This document shows positions 23,262-34,959 of a DNA stretch of 64,000 nucleotides, piece after piece; position 1 is the first letter of the stretch; each line of letters opens with the position of its first letter. The stretch is from the NCBI GenBank assembly GCA_030789695.1, contig CM061133.1, forward strand, positions 98,909,128-98,973,127, given 5' to 3'. A program made the translations under genes and the position numbers. The DNA comes from Scilla litardierei (Eukaryota > Streptophyta > Magnoliopsida > Asparagales > Asparagaceae). The notes beneath the pieces are model-generated. The model was not told where the DNA came from. It saw only the letters and a list, made by a program, of their open reading frames with translations, and did not search any database.

Positions 23262-23289
23262 TCCCCCCTCCCTCCCTCCCTCCCTCCCA
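23262..23289. repeat. CCCT microsatellite
   Basis: A run of six or so CCCT units within the Helitron interior. Confidence 0.9.
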
Positions 23290-23460
23290 CCCAATTTTTT
23301 TACAAACTCTCGTTAATTATTGGTTTCTCAAGATTAAATCTTAACTGTCTTTCTATAATCCTTTTGTCCTAGTAGTAAACAAATTCAATAACATACCTCA
23401 AATGTATAATAAATGTATGTTAATTAAAAACCAACATGTAAAAATCATCCTGGTGGTCAA

Positions 23461-23634
23461 TCACATTGAAATTGAAAACCAAAAGAAAACGAAGAGGCTC
23501 CACATTTCCAGCTCTGGCTCAGTGGACCAGTAACTCATTTTTGAGGGGTTGGCCCTTAGTGGTGAGCCCACCATATGTCCAAAGGGTGGTTGCAGTGGCA
23601 TGATGTGCAACATGTCCTCAAATGGTCCACCAAC
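23461..23634 (-). pseudogene. Exon-like captured segment 2 in the Helitron
   Basis: A 57-codon frame begins right after an ATATAG acceptor-like site and ends at a TGA at 23463-23461. It reads GGPFEDMLHIMPLQPPFG, then SPLRANPSKMSYWSTEPELEM. The composition is that of an ordinary soluble protein. The function is unknown to me. It lies between segments 1 and 3 on the same strand. Confidence 0.42.
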
Positions 23635-24077
23635 CTATATCATATGATTAATATAACCAATATCTTATGTATACATCTACGACACATAGAACTTTTAACC
23701 CCTCAGCAATGAACAGAAAGTGAAACGGACAGAGAATAATTGAATAAATTAGAATACAAATACATAAAAATAACTACAATCAACAGCATATGACAAAATA
23801 AACTTATTTCACAACAAAATGATTTCCTTTCTTCCCACTGTCCCACATGCATAACAATCTCGCACTAACATTGTGATAATCTATTACACCTCATGCACCT
23901 TAACAAAACAAAGTATCAGTACTGGCATGATAAAGAGATTACATTGGAGAAACAAAACAAAACATCCCTGCATCAGCACTTAGTTCATATTCATAAGACC
24001 TAACATAAACATTACAAAGGACTTGACATCTTTAGCATATAAAACATCGCATCCTCCCCCATGCCGTTGCATTTACC

Positions 24078-24245
24078 CTAAGAACCCTGTCCTTGTGAGA
24101 ACAACATTCCTCGCATTGCGTTGATCTCTCCCCTCAAGACTCCTCCCGGCTCCCTCATGCAGTGAGAATGAAGAGATCTGGCTTCTTGCAAGCTATTTAG
24201 CCAGCCATTCATGTGGCGAAACAGAAAGGGGTTTGTTCTCAAGTG
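24078..24245 (-). pseudogene. Exon-like captured segment 1 in the Helitron
   Basis: The minus strand is open for about 56 codons, from after a TAG to a TAG at 24080-24078. It includes MNGWLNSLQEARSLHSHCMR and GEINAMRGMLFSQGQGS. The surrounding DNA is less AT-rich than the rest of the Helitron. The family is not recognised. Together with segments 2 and 3 it suggests a transduplicated host gene. Confidence 0.4.
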
Positions 24246-24821
24246 CTAGATGAGATGGTATGATATAGGAAATTGTTCGGGGAAAATTGGGATCTTGGTG
24301 GCGGACTGCCTGTGAACCAAACAATTGCCAAGAAACAATTTTTCGCACCTATTATTCAATGAATAGGTTTAAAGAGCAAATGAAACATCAAATGAAACAA
24401 CTTCGAGAAACATCAAACGAAACAATTTTTCTCCAATACAAACAGATTTGAAGAGTAGGAGGATGAAGAAATTCACAAAGGAATGGGATCTTTGGAGAAC
24501 CTGAAGAGGTTGAAGAAGAGAGGAGCGATGCAACAGCATGGGGGAGGATGCGGCGACGTGTCTACCACGCGGCGGTGGTTACGACATATCTGCGGTGGTT
24601 ACGGCATATCACAGCGGTGGACACGGCCTTCGGAGGAGAAGCCGACGACAGAGAGATCGTCATTCCTCTGTCGTATTAAATTTTTTCTGCATGATTTTCT
24701 CTGCAATTTGTTTTTAGAATCTGAAAGAGAAGGGGGAGATGAAGTGATGGATGAGCTGTGCCCCTAAAAGTTTGATCCCCCCGTTTCAAAATTACCGATA
24801 TTTGCCCCCAAAGTTCCACCC

Positions 24822-24917
24822 AACGTGCAGTGGGATTTGAAGCCGCATGGTTCCCCACTAACGTGCGGCGGGATTTGAAGCCGCATGGTTCCCCACTAAC
24901 GTGCGGCGGGATTTGAC
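24822..24917. repeat. 38-bp tandem repeat, 2.5 copies
   Basis: Units start at 24822, 24860 and 24898 with AACGTGCRGYGGGATTTGA. The GC-rich units contrast with the flanks. They lie in the 5' part of the Helitron. Confidence 0.88.
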
Positions 24918-26189
24918 AACATGTCAGCGATTCGTGTGACAATCTGCGTAATCGTATTAAATCTTAGCCAGCGATTCGTTTTTCTCCCCCAAAGTTAATA
25001 TTTTTTCCTTTAGAATTTTCACAAAAACTTATCACAAAAGCTTTTTTGTTCTCCCAACAAATTTCACTCTAACCCAAAAATCCCCCCCAAAACTTGACAT
25101 GACACTACCACATATGATAAGTTCAAAATCTGCCCTCAATTGTAATATAGATGTTATTTAAAACTAAATTGCAAGTTTTCCTTAAATTATTTTCTTTACA
25201 TTTCTCATTTACTTCTTCTCTTCTTTCCTTTACTTTGCCTTCTTTTTCTTTAGCCATCAACCCAACCCTGCAGCCCAACCCACTCATTCCCATACATTTT
25301 TCTTTCCCATTCTCTTATTTTCCCCCAAGCCTGCAGCCCACGAACCCCCGGCCCAACTTTCCTCTCATCTTAATTCCTCGGCCCCATCCCTCTTCCCCTT
25401 GCCCCCACACGCTCACTCCCACTCTCTTGATCGGGCGAAGAAAAAAATCTTGACTAGTTCTCTCCCGTCGCCCAGCCAGATCTACTTTTCTCGGCGATTT
25501 CTTTGGCATATGCCGTGACTCGTCGCCCCACCCGAGGACCCATTGCCATCAATTTTGCTTCACGGTGGATTTATGAGCTCTGACACCCACTCCTCTCCAG
25601 ACCAAGTTTCTACGCCCACTTACTTCGATCGATTAGTTTTTCAGCACCATCATTGTTCGCAGTCAACCGTTGGCCCCTCCTCATGCATAGAATGTCCCTC
25701 TCGTGTCTCCCTCTACGGTACTACTTAACCCTCCCCTCTTTTTTAGTTTTCATGCAAAAATTTCAATTTTCATCTTTCAAAAAAATTCCGATCTCTGGGT
25801 TTTTGTTGGATTTGGATTTCGGAGTTACTTTAGTGTTTCGTTCTTTTGATGCCCCTCCCTCCATCGTAGTAGCCACAACCGTTCGGTGCCACGGTGGAAA
25901 GGCTCCGAGGTGCCACGGTGGGAAGGCTCCGATGAACTTTTTCGACAATCTTCCATTTTGATAAATCACTTTAATTCGAGTTTTTGGTTTTAAAATTGTG
26001 CATTTATTCCCTCTGCGATGATGAATGTGTTGAGCTTGGTTTGAGGATTTTTGGGGGTTGGCGGCTATCCTCGTCGTCGCCCTCGTCATTGCTTTGTGCA
26101 TGTGTATCTTTTGGGTTCTTTGTTATTACGATGATGTTGACTGAGCTTATGGCATATATAGATTTTTAGGGCTTGGCTGAGACCCTTGC

Positions 26190-26810
26190 CGTCGCCCTTG
26201 CCGTCACTATGCGGCTGCGCTGACGTGACTTGGGGTCTCAGCCCCTGTCCCTTGATGTGGGTTTTTGTTGTGGGTTCTTTGTGGGCTACTGTCGCTTGTG
26301 TGGGTTGTGGCTGTGCCTCTTGCCCCCTTGCGTGGGTGTTGGCTGGGCTTTTACCTCTTGCGTGGGTGTTGGTTTGCTATGCTTGGCTATGGGCTTTGCC
26401 CCTTTTGAGTGGTTGTTATTGGCGTTGCCTCTGGTGTTGGTGTTGGACTTGATGTTGAGCTTGGTATTTGCCGTTGGTATTGGGATTGATGTAGGGTTTG
26501 GCATTGGCTGTTGGTGTTGGATTTTATATTGGGCTTGGCATTGGCTGTTGGTGTTGTACTTTATGTTGGGCTTGATATTGACCATTGGTTTGGGCTTTGG
26601 TGATAGACTTGTTGGACGTGGGATTTATCCCTTTGGTATTGGAATTGTGCTTTACTCTTTGACTTGCTGGACTCATGGGCTTTTGCCAAGTTTTGTGAGG
26701 CCATGTGCCACCATTGGTTGGATTGGATGTGGACATTGGGATTCATGCTTGTCTTTATTTCATGCTTATATTACACTGAAAATCATCCTTGATGATATTG
26801 TTGGCTGGTG
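26190..26810. repeat. G/T-rich irregular repeat tract, copy 1
   Basis: About 600 bp of reiterated TTGGTGTTGG, GGCTTGGCATTGG and similar phrases, strongly G+T on the + strand. Open frames on both strands here are by-products of the repeat. Its counterpart is 34960-35450. Confidence 0.7.
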
Positions 26811-26943
26811 ACATGAAAAGCATGAACATATGGATTAGACCCTTAAACGATCGATGGTGAGACTTTTCTGACATCAATATAGTTGTTCCATCATTTTTAT
26901 ATTGTTATCACCTGATGCCTGCAATGATTAAACTAGAAATCTT

Positions 26944-28151
26944 TGTCGGATCATGCGGATGATAGACAACACTAGAAGATGGGTAGAATATTGTTGTGTA
27001 TAAAGATAAAAACTTTTTACAAATTGAAAAATCGTCTAATTCGTTGCCCAAGTCTCCAAGAAGAGTTACCTCTCTTGGTACTTAATCAACACAAATATTG
27101 TTACTTGCAATAATATAAAGATGTATACATCGGAAATAAAAATCACAAGCAAATAATAATATTAAGCAATAAGAAAGATGATCATAACATATACACGAGA
27201 ATTTATCCTAGTTAACCACCACTTGGGTCCGTCCAGTCCCCGAACTCTCTCGGGATTTAGTTCACTATTGCAAACCGCAATACAATCACCTAGCTTCATT
27301 TGCTAGGATTTCCTTGTATAAGTGAAGAATATGCGATAAAAAATAAGCACAAGAATTTTAAAACACTGTCCAAAAATTGGGAGCTTTAGAATGAGCGAGC
27401 TTTTGAAACTTTGCTTTGAAAATAACAAAAATTGCTTAAGAATTGATATAAAATAATTCTAAACTCTCTGGTATATATAGAGGATTCAAGTATTTTAAAA
27501 CAAGTCCATAAAAACCTCTCCCAACGGCTAAAAATGGCTAAAACGACTAAATCGCGTAAATCGTGTTTTCAAATAAATTAGTTGATTGACCCAGATAGTC
27601 GGTTATCCTAGGGAGATAGTCGGCTATCTCATGGCGATAGTCGGATGTCCTAAATGGATAGTCGGCTATTACAGGGCAAACACTTTTAGTTCAAAATCCA
27701 CTTACAGATAGTCGGCTATCAAGGTGTGGATAGTCGGTTATTCTGTGATACATGTATTTTTATTTATCAAAACACTTTGAAATCATTTCAAAACTTATAT
27801 ATAATATATTAAAACATTTTAATAATATTTAAAAACATTTTTCTTATATTTATGTGTGTGTAGCTCCAAATTATTAGCCTTTTCAAACTAAGACTATGCT
27901 TACATAATTTGACACTTTTGAGTCTTCAGTTTTGTTAGCTTGTCTTGGGCCATTGAGTCTTCATTAGATCCATATCTTGACTCTTGAATGGTTCAATGTT
28001 CAATGCTTTGAGCCACTTTACATTGTTCTTCATGGCTATAAGTTGTGTCCATCACATTGTTTATATCTTAGACACTTGAATTAAAATCATTAGTACCATA
28101 TCATTTGTAAACATCATTAAAACTTCACTAGGGTGTCTCAATATCTCAACA
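26944..28151 (-). repeat. Copia element 3' LTR (left), 1208 bp
   Basis: Compared with its mate it lacks about 330 bp after TGCTAGGATTTCC (near 27315). It carries a cluster of GATAGTCGGCTATC-type motifs at 27593-27745. Confidence 0.92.
27593..27745. repeat. Cluster of GATAGTCGGCTATC near-palindromes
   Basis: Six diverged copies of ATAGTCGG(C/T)TATC are spaced 20-40 bp apart in the LTR. The equivalent cluster is at about 33188-33340 in the other LTR. Confidence 0.85.
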
Positions 28152-28599
28152 CTATTACCCTTTTTGATGATGACAACAAATAATATAAAATAGAAATATA
28201 ATATGAGAACTAACAAAAAACTTATTCTTCCCCTGCAGAGATGTAGGGTTGCTATGGAGAAGTTACTCTCCTTGCATCAAAGCTGGTTAAAGATAAGCAG
28301 AAATATGCACATTCATATCATGTTATATCCCAAGTGTGTTAGCAAAACAATGTCACAATATCATACTCCATGATTAACATCACATGAACAATAATACTAT
28401 TTTATGTGCATTACCTATTTTCTTCTCATTTGTCTCATCAAAAGGAATAATAATAATTTATACCACGTATCGAATATATTGAAGAGAGAAAGCATAATCA
28501 CTTAACCAAAAATACTCAATAAACATATGCTTAGTATAAACGGAAGCATAAGCATAAGCATATTCAATTTAGCTCTTTTTCACTAAGAATTCCTAGGTT

Positions 28600-28930
28600 T
28601 GTGGAGTTTTGAAAATGAATCTGTTTTCAAGGCTTTAGTAAGAATATCTGCAACTTGATGTTCTGTAGAAACATATTTGAGTTCAGCATCCTTTTTACTA
28701 CAATGGTCATCAATAAATCTATATGCCTAATGTCGATATGCTTGGGTCTAGGATGCAAAACAGAATTCTTAGGTAAATTTATGGCACTCCTATTGTCACA
28801 ATAAATCACACATATAGAGCATTTAACACCATAACCAACTAAGACTTGTTTCATCCAAAGGACTTGTGCACACGCAAGTCTGGCAGCGATGTATTCTACC
28901 TCGGTGATAGATAGTGAAACTAAACTCTAC
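28600..28930 (-). pseudogene. Copia RNase H, broken
   Basis: The minus strand reads SITEVEYIAARLACAQVLW, MKQVLVGYG and CDNRSAINLPKN with the following PKHIDIRHI. These are the signature blocks of Copia RNase H, with the catalytic CDN present. The frame changes after this into the 3' untranslated part. Confidence 0.9.
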
Positions 28931-30130
28931 TTTTTGCTAAATTAGAAGACATGTGAATGTCCAAGGAAGTGGCATGTGCCACTTATGCTCTTTCTGGTGG
29001 TTTTGCAATCATCATAGTCTGAGTCACTATAGGAAGTAAGTTCAAAAATGCTATCGTTTGGATAAAATAAACCAAAATCAGAAGTGGTTTTAAGATACCT
29101 AATTGTGTTTTACTGCTTTAAGATGTGATTCTTTGGGGTCAGATTGAAAACATGTACATGCGCATACACTAAACATAATGTTAGGCATACTGGCAGTGAG
29201 ATATAATAAGGAGCCAATCATACCTCTATATGTTCTCTGATCAACACGCTTATCCATTTCATCTTAGTCTAAAGAGGTGGATGTAGCCACATGGGTGTTC
29301 TTCCCTGATGCATTCTCCATTCCGAACCTTTGGGTAGATCCTTTGTATACTTTGTTTGATGAATGAAGGTTCATTCTTACGACTGCTTGATCTGCAACCT
29401 TAAAAAGAATGGAGCTCACCCATGTGGCTTATCTTGAACTCATCCTGCATCAACTTAGCAAATTCTCGACATAGGTTTTCGTTAGTTTATTAAAAATTAA
29501 TATCATCAACGTAATCTTGAATAAGTATAATATCATCATTAACTTTCTTAATAAATACTGTGTCTATTTTTCATTGTATCTAGAGTCAATTAAGAATTTT
29601 TTAATCTCTCGTAACAAACTCTTAGAGCTTGTTTTAAGGCATATAATGCCTTCTTTTATTTATACACATAATCAATATTCTTATCATGTTCAAAGACAGG
29701 AGGTTGTTCAACGTAAACTTCCTTTTTAATATAACCATTCAGGAATGTACTTTTTACATCCATCTAGTATAGCTTAAATTGTCTATATGATGCAAAAGCA
29801 AGCCACATCCTAATTGATTCTCGTCTAGCTACATGTGCAAAGGTTTCATCGAAGTCAATGCCTTCCTCTTGAGAGTATCACTGTGCTACTAACCTTGCTT
29901 TTTCCTTACCACAACTACGTCTTCATCTAGCTTGTTTCTGTATACCTACTTGGTGCCAATGACGAGATGATCTTTTGGTATAAGAACTAACTCCCACACC
30001 TGATCACTTTTGAATTGAAGGAGTTCTTCTTGCATAGCCTCAATCCATGCGTTATCTGCAAAAGCTTCATCTACCTTTTTTGGCTCTTTATTAGAAACGA
30101 AAGCAACATGAGACATATTCTATCTGTAAC
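28931..30130 (-). pseudogene. Copia reverse transcriptase, fragmented
   Basis: Blocks in different frames include the N-terminal WIEAMQEELLQFKSDQVWEL (about 30040), KWVYRNKLDE-like text after it, the DVKSTFLNG-type segment (about 29750) and a YVDD-like segment near 29510. Many stops and frameshifts. Confidence 0.75.
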
Positions 30131-30300
30131 ATAGTTCTAACACCTCATCAATATTACCAATAACTTGTGTTGGTAGGTGATGTGCAACCTCGGTGTAAGA
30201 TTTATGTATTTTACCATGTTGGTAAGTTTCACTAATTTTGTCCAATTTAAAATTCATTTTGGAAAGACCATGTACCAGTTCCTTCCTTATATCTTATTTA
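30131..30300 (-). pseudogene. Copia integrase zinc region joined to RT: core deleted
   Basis: The minus strand reads ELVHGLSKMNFKLDKI and YQHGK, the end of the integrase zinc-finger block (normally CxxCQxGK). It then passes at once to the linker before reverse transcriptase (HHLPTQVIGN). The DDE core of about 200 residues is absent. Confidence 0.65.
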
Positions 30301-30472
30301 TATTTTTGATGTTGACATGACCGGAACGTCTGCCATAATAGAGGGTCATTACATGAAACCATCAAACACACATTTGAATCATTATCGTTACATGAAAGCA
30401 TATGTATGTATGTATGTATGTTTTCTATACTTCTACCTTTAACCAACAAATTTTTCATAGCATTGTCATAAA

Positions 30473-30736
30473 CTAAGCACACATCATATGTAAAAAGAAC
30501 TTTGTATCCTCTATCACATAGTCGACTATGCTAATTAAGTTGTGCTTAAGTCCACTTACTAAGCTAACATTTTCAATGAGAGGTTTAGAAGGGTTACCAA
30601 TATTACTAATGCCGATAATCTTTCCCTTTTTGTTATCACCAAATGTTACTGTTCCTCCGTCTATCATCCTTAGAGAGCTTAGCACATTTGAATTCCATGT
30701 CATGTGTGCGGAGCATTCGCTATCCATGATCCACAT
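30473..30736 (-). pseudogene. Copia protease/GAG-pre-integrase region
   Basis: WIMDSECSAHMTW at the start matches the Copia protease WxLDSGCSxHMTG, with the Gly after Ser changed to Glu. It continues with GTVTFGDNKKGKIIGI and VSLVSGLKHNLISI, which are standard for the family. Confidence 0.9.
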
Positions 30737-32207
30737 ATCCTTATATTGTACCTGAAATGAAATTAATTAAGTGTTTAGTACCCTTTGAGGATTGGGTCCA
30801 CAATGTTAGCTCAAATATATAACATTATCTTTCATAAAGCTATAGAATACTACTTTAAATTTCTATTTTTACTCTAGGGTATCGAATAAATAATCATGAA
30901 GCTCATAGCTACCCATAAGGCATAAAATATATGGAGTCATCGATTTGGAACCCAAATCTTATTTGGATTTGATTTCCTATACGCAAAAGAATCATTTTGA
31001 TATCCATGCATGCATGTAACAAATTACGAACATAAACATACTTATCATGTGAATTTAAATGTTTGGGCACCCATATAATGTTGTGAGTCCTTGCAATTTT
31101 CCTGGCATGGTGCATAATGTGTGGTTTGTGATAAACATGGTGTGCAACATTCTGAATATTGTGAGATGGATCATGAATTCTATCTTTCTTAGCATATCTA
31201 ATATACATAAAGGTATGATATATCTACCATTAATATGCACAACATTCTTAAAAACATGAGCACTATGTGGTGTAGTGACTTGCTTCAGTGACATGCTTCG
31301 GTGTATGAGTGGTCTTATCACTGGAGTTATTCTTAAAACCATTGAGTTTAAGAATTAACTCTTCATGCTTGGGCTTACTAGAGTACACATCATTTTAAAG
31401 AATAGTTATTCTATCATTACTGGAGAAACATATAAATCATGCTTATTATTTAAACTATCATGGTCATGTACTAGAGCATCATACTTATCCTTCAAGATTT
31501 AAAATCATATAATAATGTGTTATGACCGTCATAATAATGACCGTCATGATAATGTGTTATCTTTAAGCATTCGTGTTCGTGAGATAAACATCAAGATTAC
31601 GTGCAAGAGTCTCATAATCAATTTTCAAGTTATTATAACTACTCTCTAATGTCTTAGTCTTATTCTTCAATTTTTCAAATTCGTTATGGAGTTGCACATA
31701 AGCATCTTCTACATTAAATTATTCGTCAGAGTCACTTACCTCCTCATCATCATCATCATCATCATCATCTTGTTGATGTGCCATTTAGCATACTTCGTCT
31801 CTGAGGTTCTCATCCTCTCTCTATTTGATTGGTTGTAGTTCCATGGGTTGTCTCAATTTTATGTTGACCATACTTTTCCTTTATCATCTTTATGATTTGT
31901 TGTGCAGTGTTTGCTTCTGTGATGTCATTAAATACACTATCAGATAAATAAGAGTATAATATGGCATAACCTTACCTTGATGTTCACTCAATAGATCTCC
32001 TTTTAATCAACGGTCCAAGGAGCTCGTTAAGTGGTAGGAGCTTCAAATGGTTCTTATAGAAACATTCCCTACTCAAGATTGGTTGCCATGATGTACACTT
32101 CTATCTTCCTCTTACATATCCGAAAGTTTGTTCCATTGAAGCAAGTAGGTGCGCTTATGGAATGATCGTTTCTGAACATGTCTGTTGATGCCATCGCCTT
32201 GACCTTA
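30737..32207 (-). pseudogene. Copia gag, heavily decayed
   Basis: Between the protease and the primer site the minus strand holds only short frames. A GAT/CAT microsatellite at 31744-31769 gives an acidic stretch, as found after the zinc knuckle in SIRE gag. No intact knuckle is readable. Confidence 0.6.
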
Positions 32208-32220
32208 GACTCCGATACCA
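32208..32220 (-). other. Primer-binding site of the Copia element
   Basis: The minus strand reads TGGTATCGGAGTC two bases inside the right LTR, an initiator-Met site with two changes. Confidence 0.8.
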
Positions 32221-32222
32221 CA

Positions 32223-33763
32223 TGTCGGATTCTGTGGATGGCAGACAATACTAGAAGGTGGGTTGAATAATGTTATATATAAAGATAAAAACTTTTCGCA
32301 AATTGATAACCCTTCTAATACGTTGCCTAAGTCTCTATGAAGAGTTACATCTTTTGGTACTTAATCAACACAAATATCGATACTTATAATAATATAAAGA
32401 TGTATACATCGGAAATAAAAGTCACAAGAAAGTACTAATATTAAGCAATAAGAAATATGATCGCATCGCAGACACGAGAATTTTATCCTGGTTCCTCACC
32501 ACGTGTGTACGTCCAGTTATCGACCTCCTCAGGATTTAATCCACTATTACAAACCGTAATACAATCACCTAGCTTCACTTGCTAGGATTTCCTACACACC
32601 TAGTTTACACCAAGACTAGGATTTCCAAATCAATACACCAAAAACCCCTTTCACAAGGGAATACTACTCAACACCGAACTTACCAATCGATTTACCAAAA
32701 CACCTTCTTTAAGGCTTACAAACCTTTGTCGATGATCGATTGTTATACCCTTTGTTCTTATAGCCAAATAATGGAGCTTTTGTGTTTTTATGTGGCTACA
32801 AGGAAAAATTAAAACTGTGATATCAAAATTGTACAAGTGAAGAATAGGAGATCAAAAAGAAACTTGATTTAAATCTCTTAAAGATATAGCTTCAAAACAG
32901 ATATTAAAACAAATATTAAGGCAAATAAAATTAATCAGAAGATTTAAAAAATAAGCACAAGAACTTTAAAACACCGGCAAAAAGTTGAGAGCTTTAGAAT
33001 GAGAGAGCTTTTGAAAATTTGCTTTCAAAATAATAAAAATTGATCAAGAATTGATATAAAATAATTCTAAACTCTGGTATATATAGATGGTTCAAATATT
33101 TCAAAACAAGTCCATAAAAACCTCTTCCAACGGCTAAAAATGACTAAATCGTGTAAATCACATTTTCAAATAAATTAGCTGATTGACCCAAATAGTCGGT
33201 TATCCTAGGGACATAGTCGGATATCTCATGGTGATAGTCGGCTATCCTAAATGGATAGTCGCCTATTACAAAGGCAACTTTTAGTTCAAAATCCACTCAC
33301 AGATAGTCGGCTATCAGGGTGTGGATAGTCGGCTATTCTGTGCTACATGTGGTTTTCTTTATTAAAACGCTTTGAAATTATTTCAAAACTTTTATATAAT
33401 ATATTTGAACATTTAAATAATATTTAAAAACATTTTTCTCATATTTATGTGTGTGTAGCTCCAAAATATTTGCTTTTACAAACTAAAACTCTACTTACAT
33501 AATTTGACACACTTTTGAGTTTTGAGTCTTGTTTGCTTGTTTTGGGCCATTGAGTCTTCATTTGAGTCTTTATTAGATCCATATCTTGACTCTTGGCTGG
33601 CTCCATGTTCAAAGCTTTGAGCTACTTTACATTGTTCTTCATGGCTATAAGTTTTGTGTCCATCACATTGTTTATATTGTAGACACTTAGAATTAAAATC
33701 ATTAGTGCCATATCATTTGTGAATATCATCAAAACTCTATTGGGGTGTCTCAATATCCAAACA
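32223..33763 (-). repeat. Copia element 5' LTR (right), 1541 bp
   Basis: The longer, probably more complete LTR; the extra segment 32596-32940 has no counterpart in the left LTR. It ends ATATCCAAACA before the ATCTT duplication. Confidence 0.92.
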
Positions 33764-34959
33764 ATCTTATGACATCAAAATTAGTAGTATGATTGGATGC
33801 GCTATGATGAGACAAGATCTTGGAAAAAATGTTATTATTTCGTGCATGACATGTTATTGATGTTATTACAAGTGGCATATTATTGGAAATGGGCATGTTG
33901 GCATAATGACTCTTGAAACCACTGAAAGTCATGAAACTTGAATGTCTATAACTCACAATGCACTCCAACATATTTAATTGATTTTGATGCAACTCATGGA
34001 CTTGATTTGTGATGGCCGAAATTTTTTCATGTGTAATTATATATTTTAGAATTTTTATTCCAATTTTTAGCTATTTATCTTAATTTTCCCCTTTTCCTTT
34101 CATTCTTTATTACTTTATCTAATTTCCCTTTATCTTTTTCTTTCTTTCTTTTTCTTTGCAAAGCCCAGCCCAGCCCACGTTTTTCTTCTTTCATTCTCTT
34201 TTTCGCTTTCTTTCTTCTTTCCTCACTGGCTCAATCAACCAAACGACACTTTTCCCATTTAATAAAACCCTAACCCCAACTCTTTTCTCTCAGCCTCACT
34301 CCCTTTTCATCGGCTCGCACCCGAATCAATCTCCCCTCTTTTGTTCGCTTGACTTGATATCCCCACGAAGGTTCACTCGACAGAAAACCCTAAAACTCGT
34401 CCTGTCGCTCGTCGCCATTGCCAAATCCTTTTCCTCGTGAGCATTTCAGTACCATTCTTCTGTCCTTTCATCCTCTGTAGGTCTCAATCTCTCTGTGGCA
34501 TCCCTTCAAGCCCTAAAGTTAGTAGGCTTACTTGAGGCCATCGATCTCTGAGATCCACCGCCTCCTTTTACTTCACGCGTGCTCTGTGCCCCATCATCCT
34601 AGATGCTTCTCTATTTAAGGGTTCAATATCTTGGTTTCAAGGATTACTGGCAAAATTATTTTCTTCCTTTCAAAAAGTTTGGTTTGGATGATCGGATTTG
34701 GTATTCGGGGCTTGGTTTGCTCTTAGTTTTTGCCTCCTTCCCTAGGCGAGCAGCCACAGCCACAACGTCGAGGCGGCACGGTTCGAATTCTTCTGACGAC
34801 CTTCAGTGTTTGGTAAATAATTTAATTCTTGATTTTGGTGTTAAAATTCATGTTTTGCTAGCGATGATGAATTCTGAGATTGGATTGGGTATTTTTGGGG
34901 CTTGGCGACGACCCTCACAGCCGTTGCGGCTGCTCCTTGGGTTGAGTTCGCCTGCTGTG

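Larger units (their letters stand above)
21419..25151 (-). mobile_element. Probable non-autonomous Helitron
   Basis: On the minus strand the element would start with TC (TCTATATTACAATTGAGG) after an A at 25152 and end in CTAG before a T at 21418, as expected for Helitrons, which insert between A and T. The stem CCGTGCCC/GGGCACGG (21430-21447) lies 7 bases inside the CTAG end, the usual hairpin position. There is no terminal inverted repeat and no duplication. No Rep/helicase frame is seen. A partial second copy of the subterminal sequence (GGGCACGGTTCAT) occurs near 22408. Three exon-like antisense segments suggest captured host DNA. The 5' end is the weaker call. Confidence 0.55.
26944..33763 (-). 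mobile_element. Copia element (SIRE-like), 6.8 kb, TSD ATCTT
   Basis: LTRs at 26944-28151 and 32223-33763 begin TGTCGGAT and end in CAACA/AAACA. ATCTT flanks the element at 26939-26943 and 33764-33768. A primer-site-like sequence next to the right LTR sets the minus orientation. The interior (about 4.1 kb) keeps parts of gag, protease, the integrase zinc region, reverse transcriptase and RNase H, all frameshifted. The integrase core is deleted. The long LTRs and large gag with an acidic stretch suggest the SIRE/Maximus lineage. Confidence 0.93.
25152..34007 (+). mobile_element. LTR-like unit, copy 1, split by a Copia element
   Basis: 25160-26943 plus 33769-34007 is collinear with 34085-35660 plus 37646-37925 (copy 2). 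Shared landmarks are the pyrimidine-rich leader with AGCCCA/CAGCCCA, the GCGATGATGAAT block, a G/T-rich tract, then AAGCATGAACATATGGATTAGAC and the ATGACATCAAAA block. I read it as the body of a long chromovirus-type LTR because copy 2 ends in GGGGTGTGACA, like such LTRs. Copy 1 has no clear 5' end (Helitron boundary) and stops where copy 2 starts. Confidence 0.55.

Noticed and set aside
26230..26811. 193-codon frame that looks like a hydrophobic membrane protein
   Set aside because: It is read from the G/T-rich repeat tract, and the Cys/Trp/Leu/Gly richness follows from TTG/GGC reiteration. The homologous tract at 34960-35450 is open in a different frame and length.
30361..30420. ATGTATGT-type short repeat
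   Set aside because: Only five units within decayed Copia sequence; not worth a separate feature.
34156..34440. 94-codon frame with an N-terminal hydrophobic stretch, signal-peptide-like
   Set aside because: It lies in the pyrimidine-rich leader of the LTR-like unit, where Phe/Ser/Leu richness is expected. The counterpart at 25151-25453 is open by the same bias but unrelated in protein sequence.
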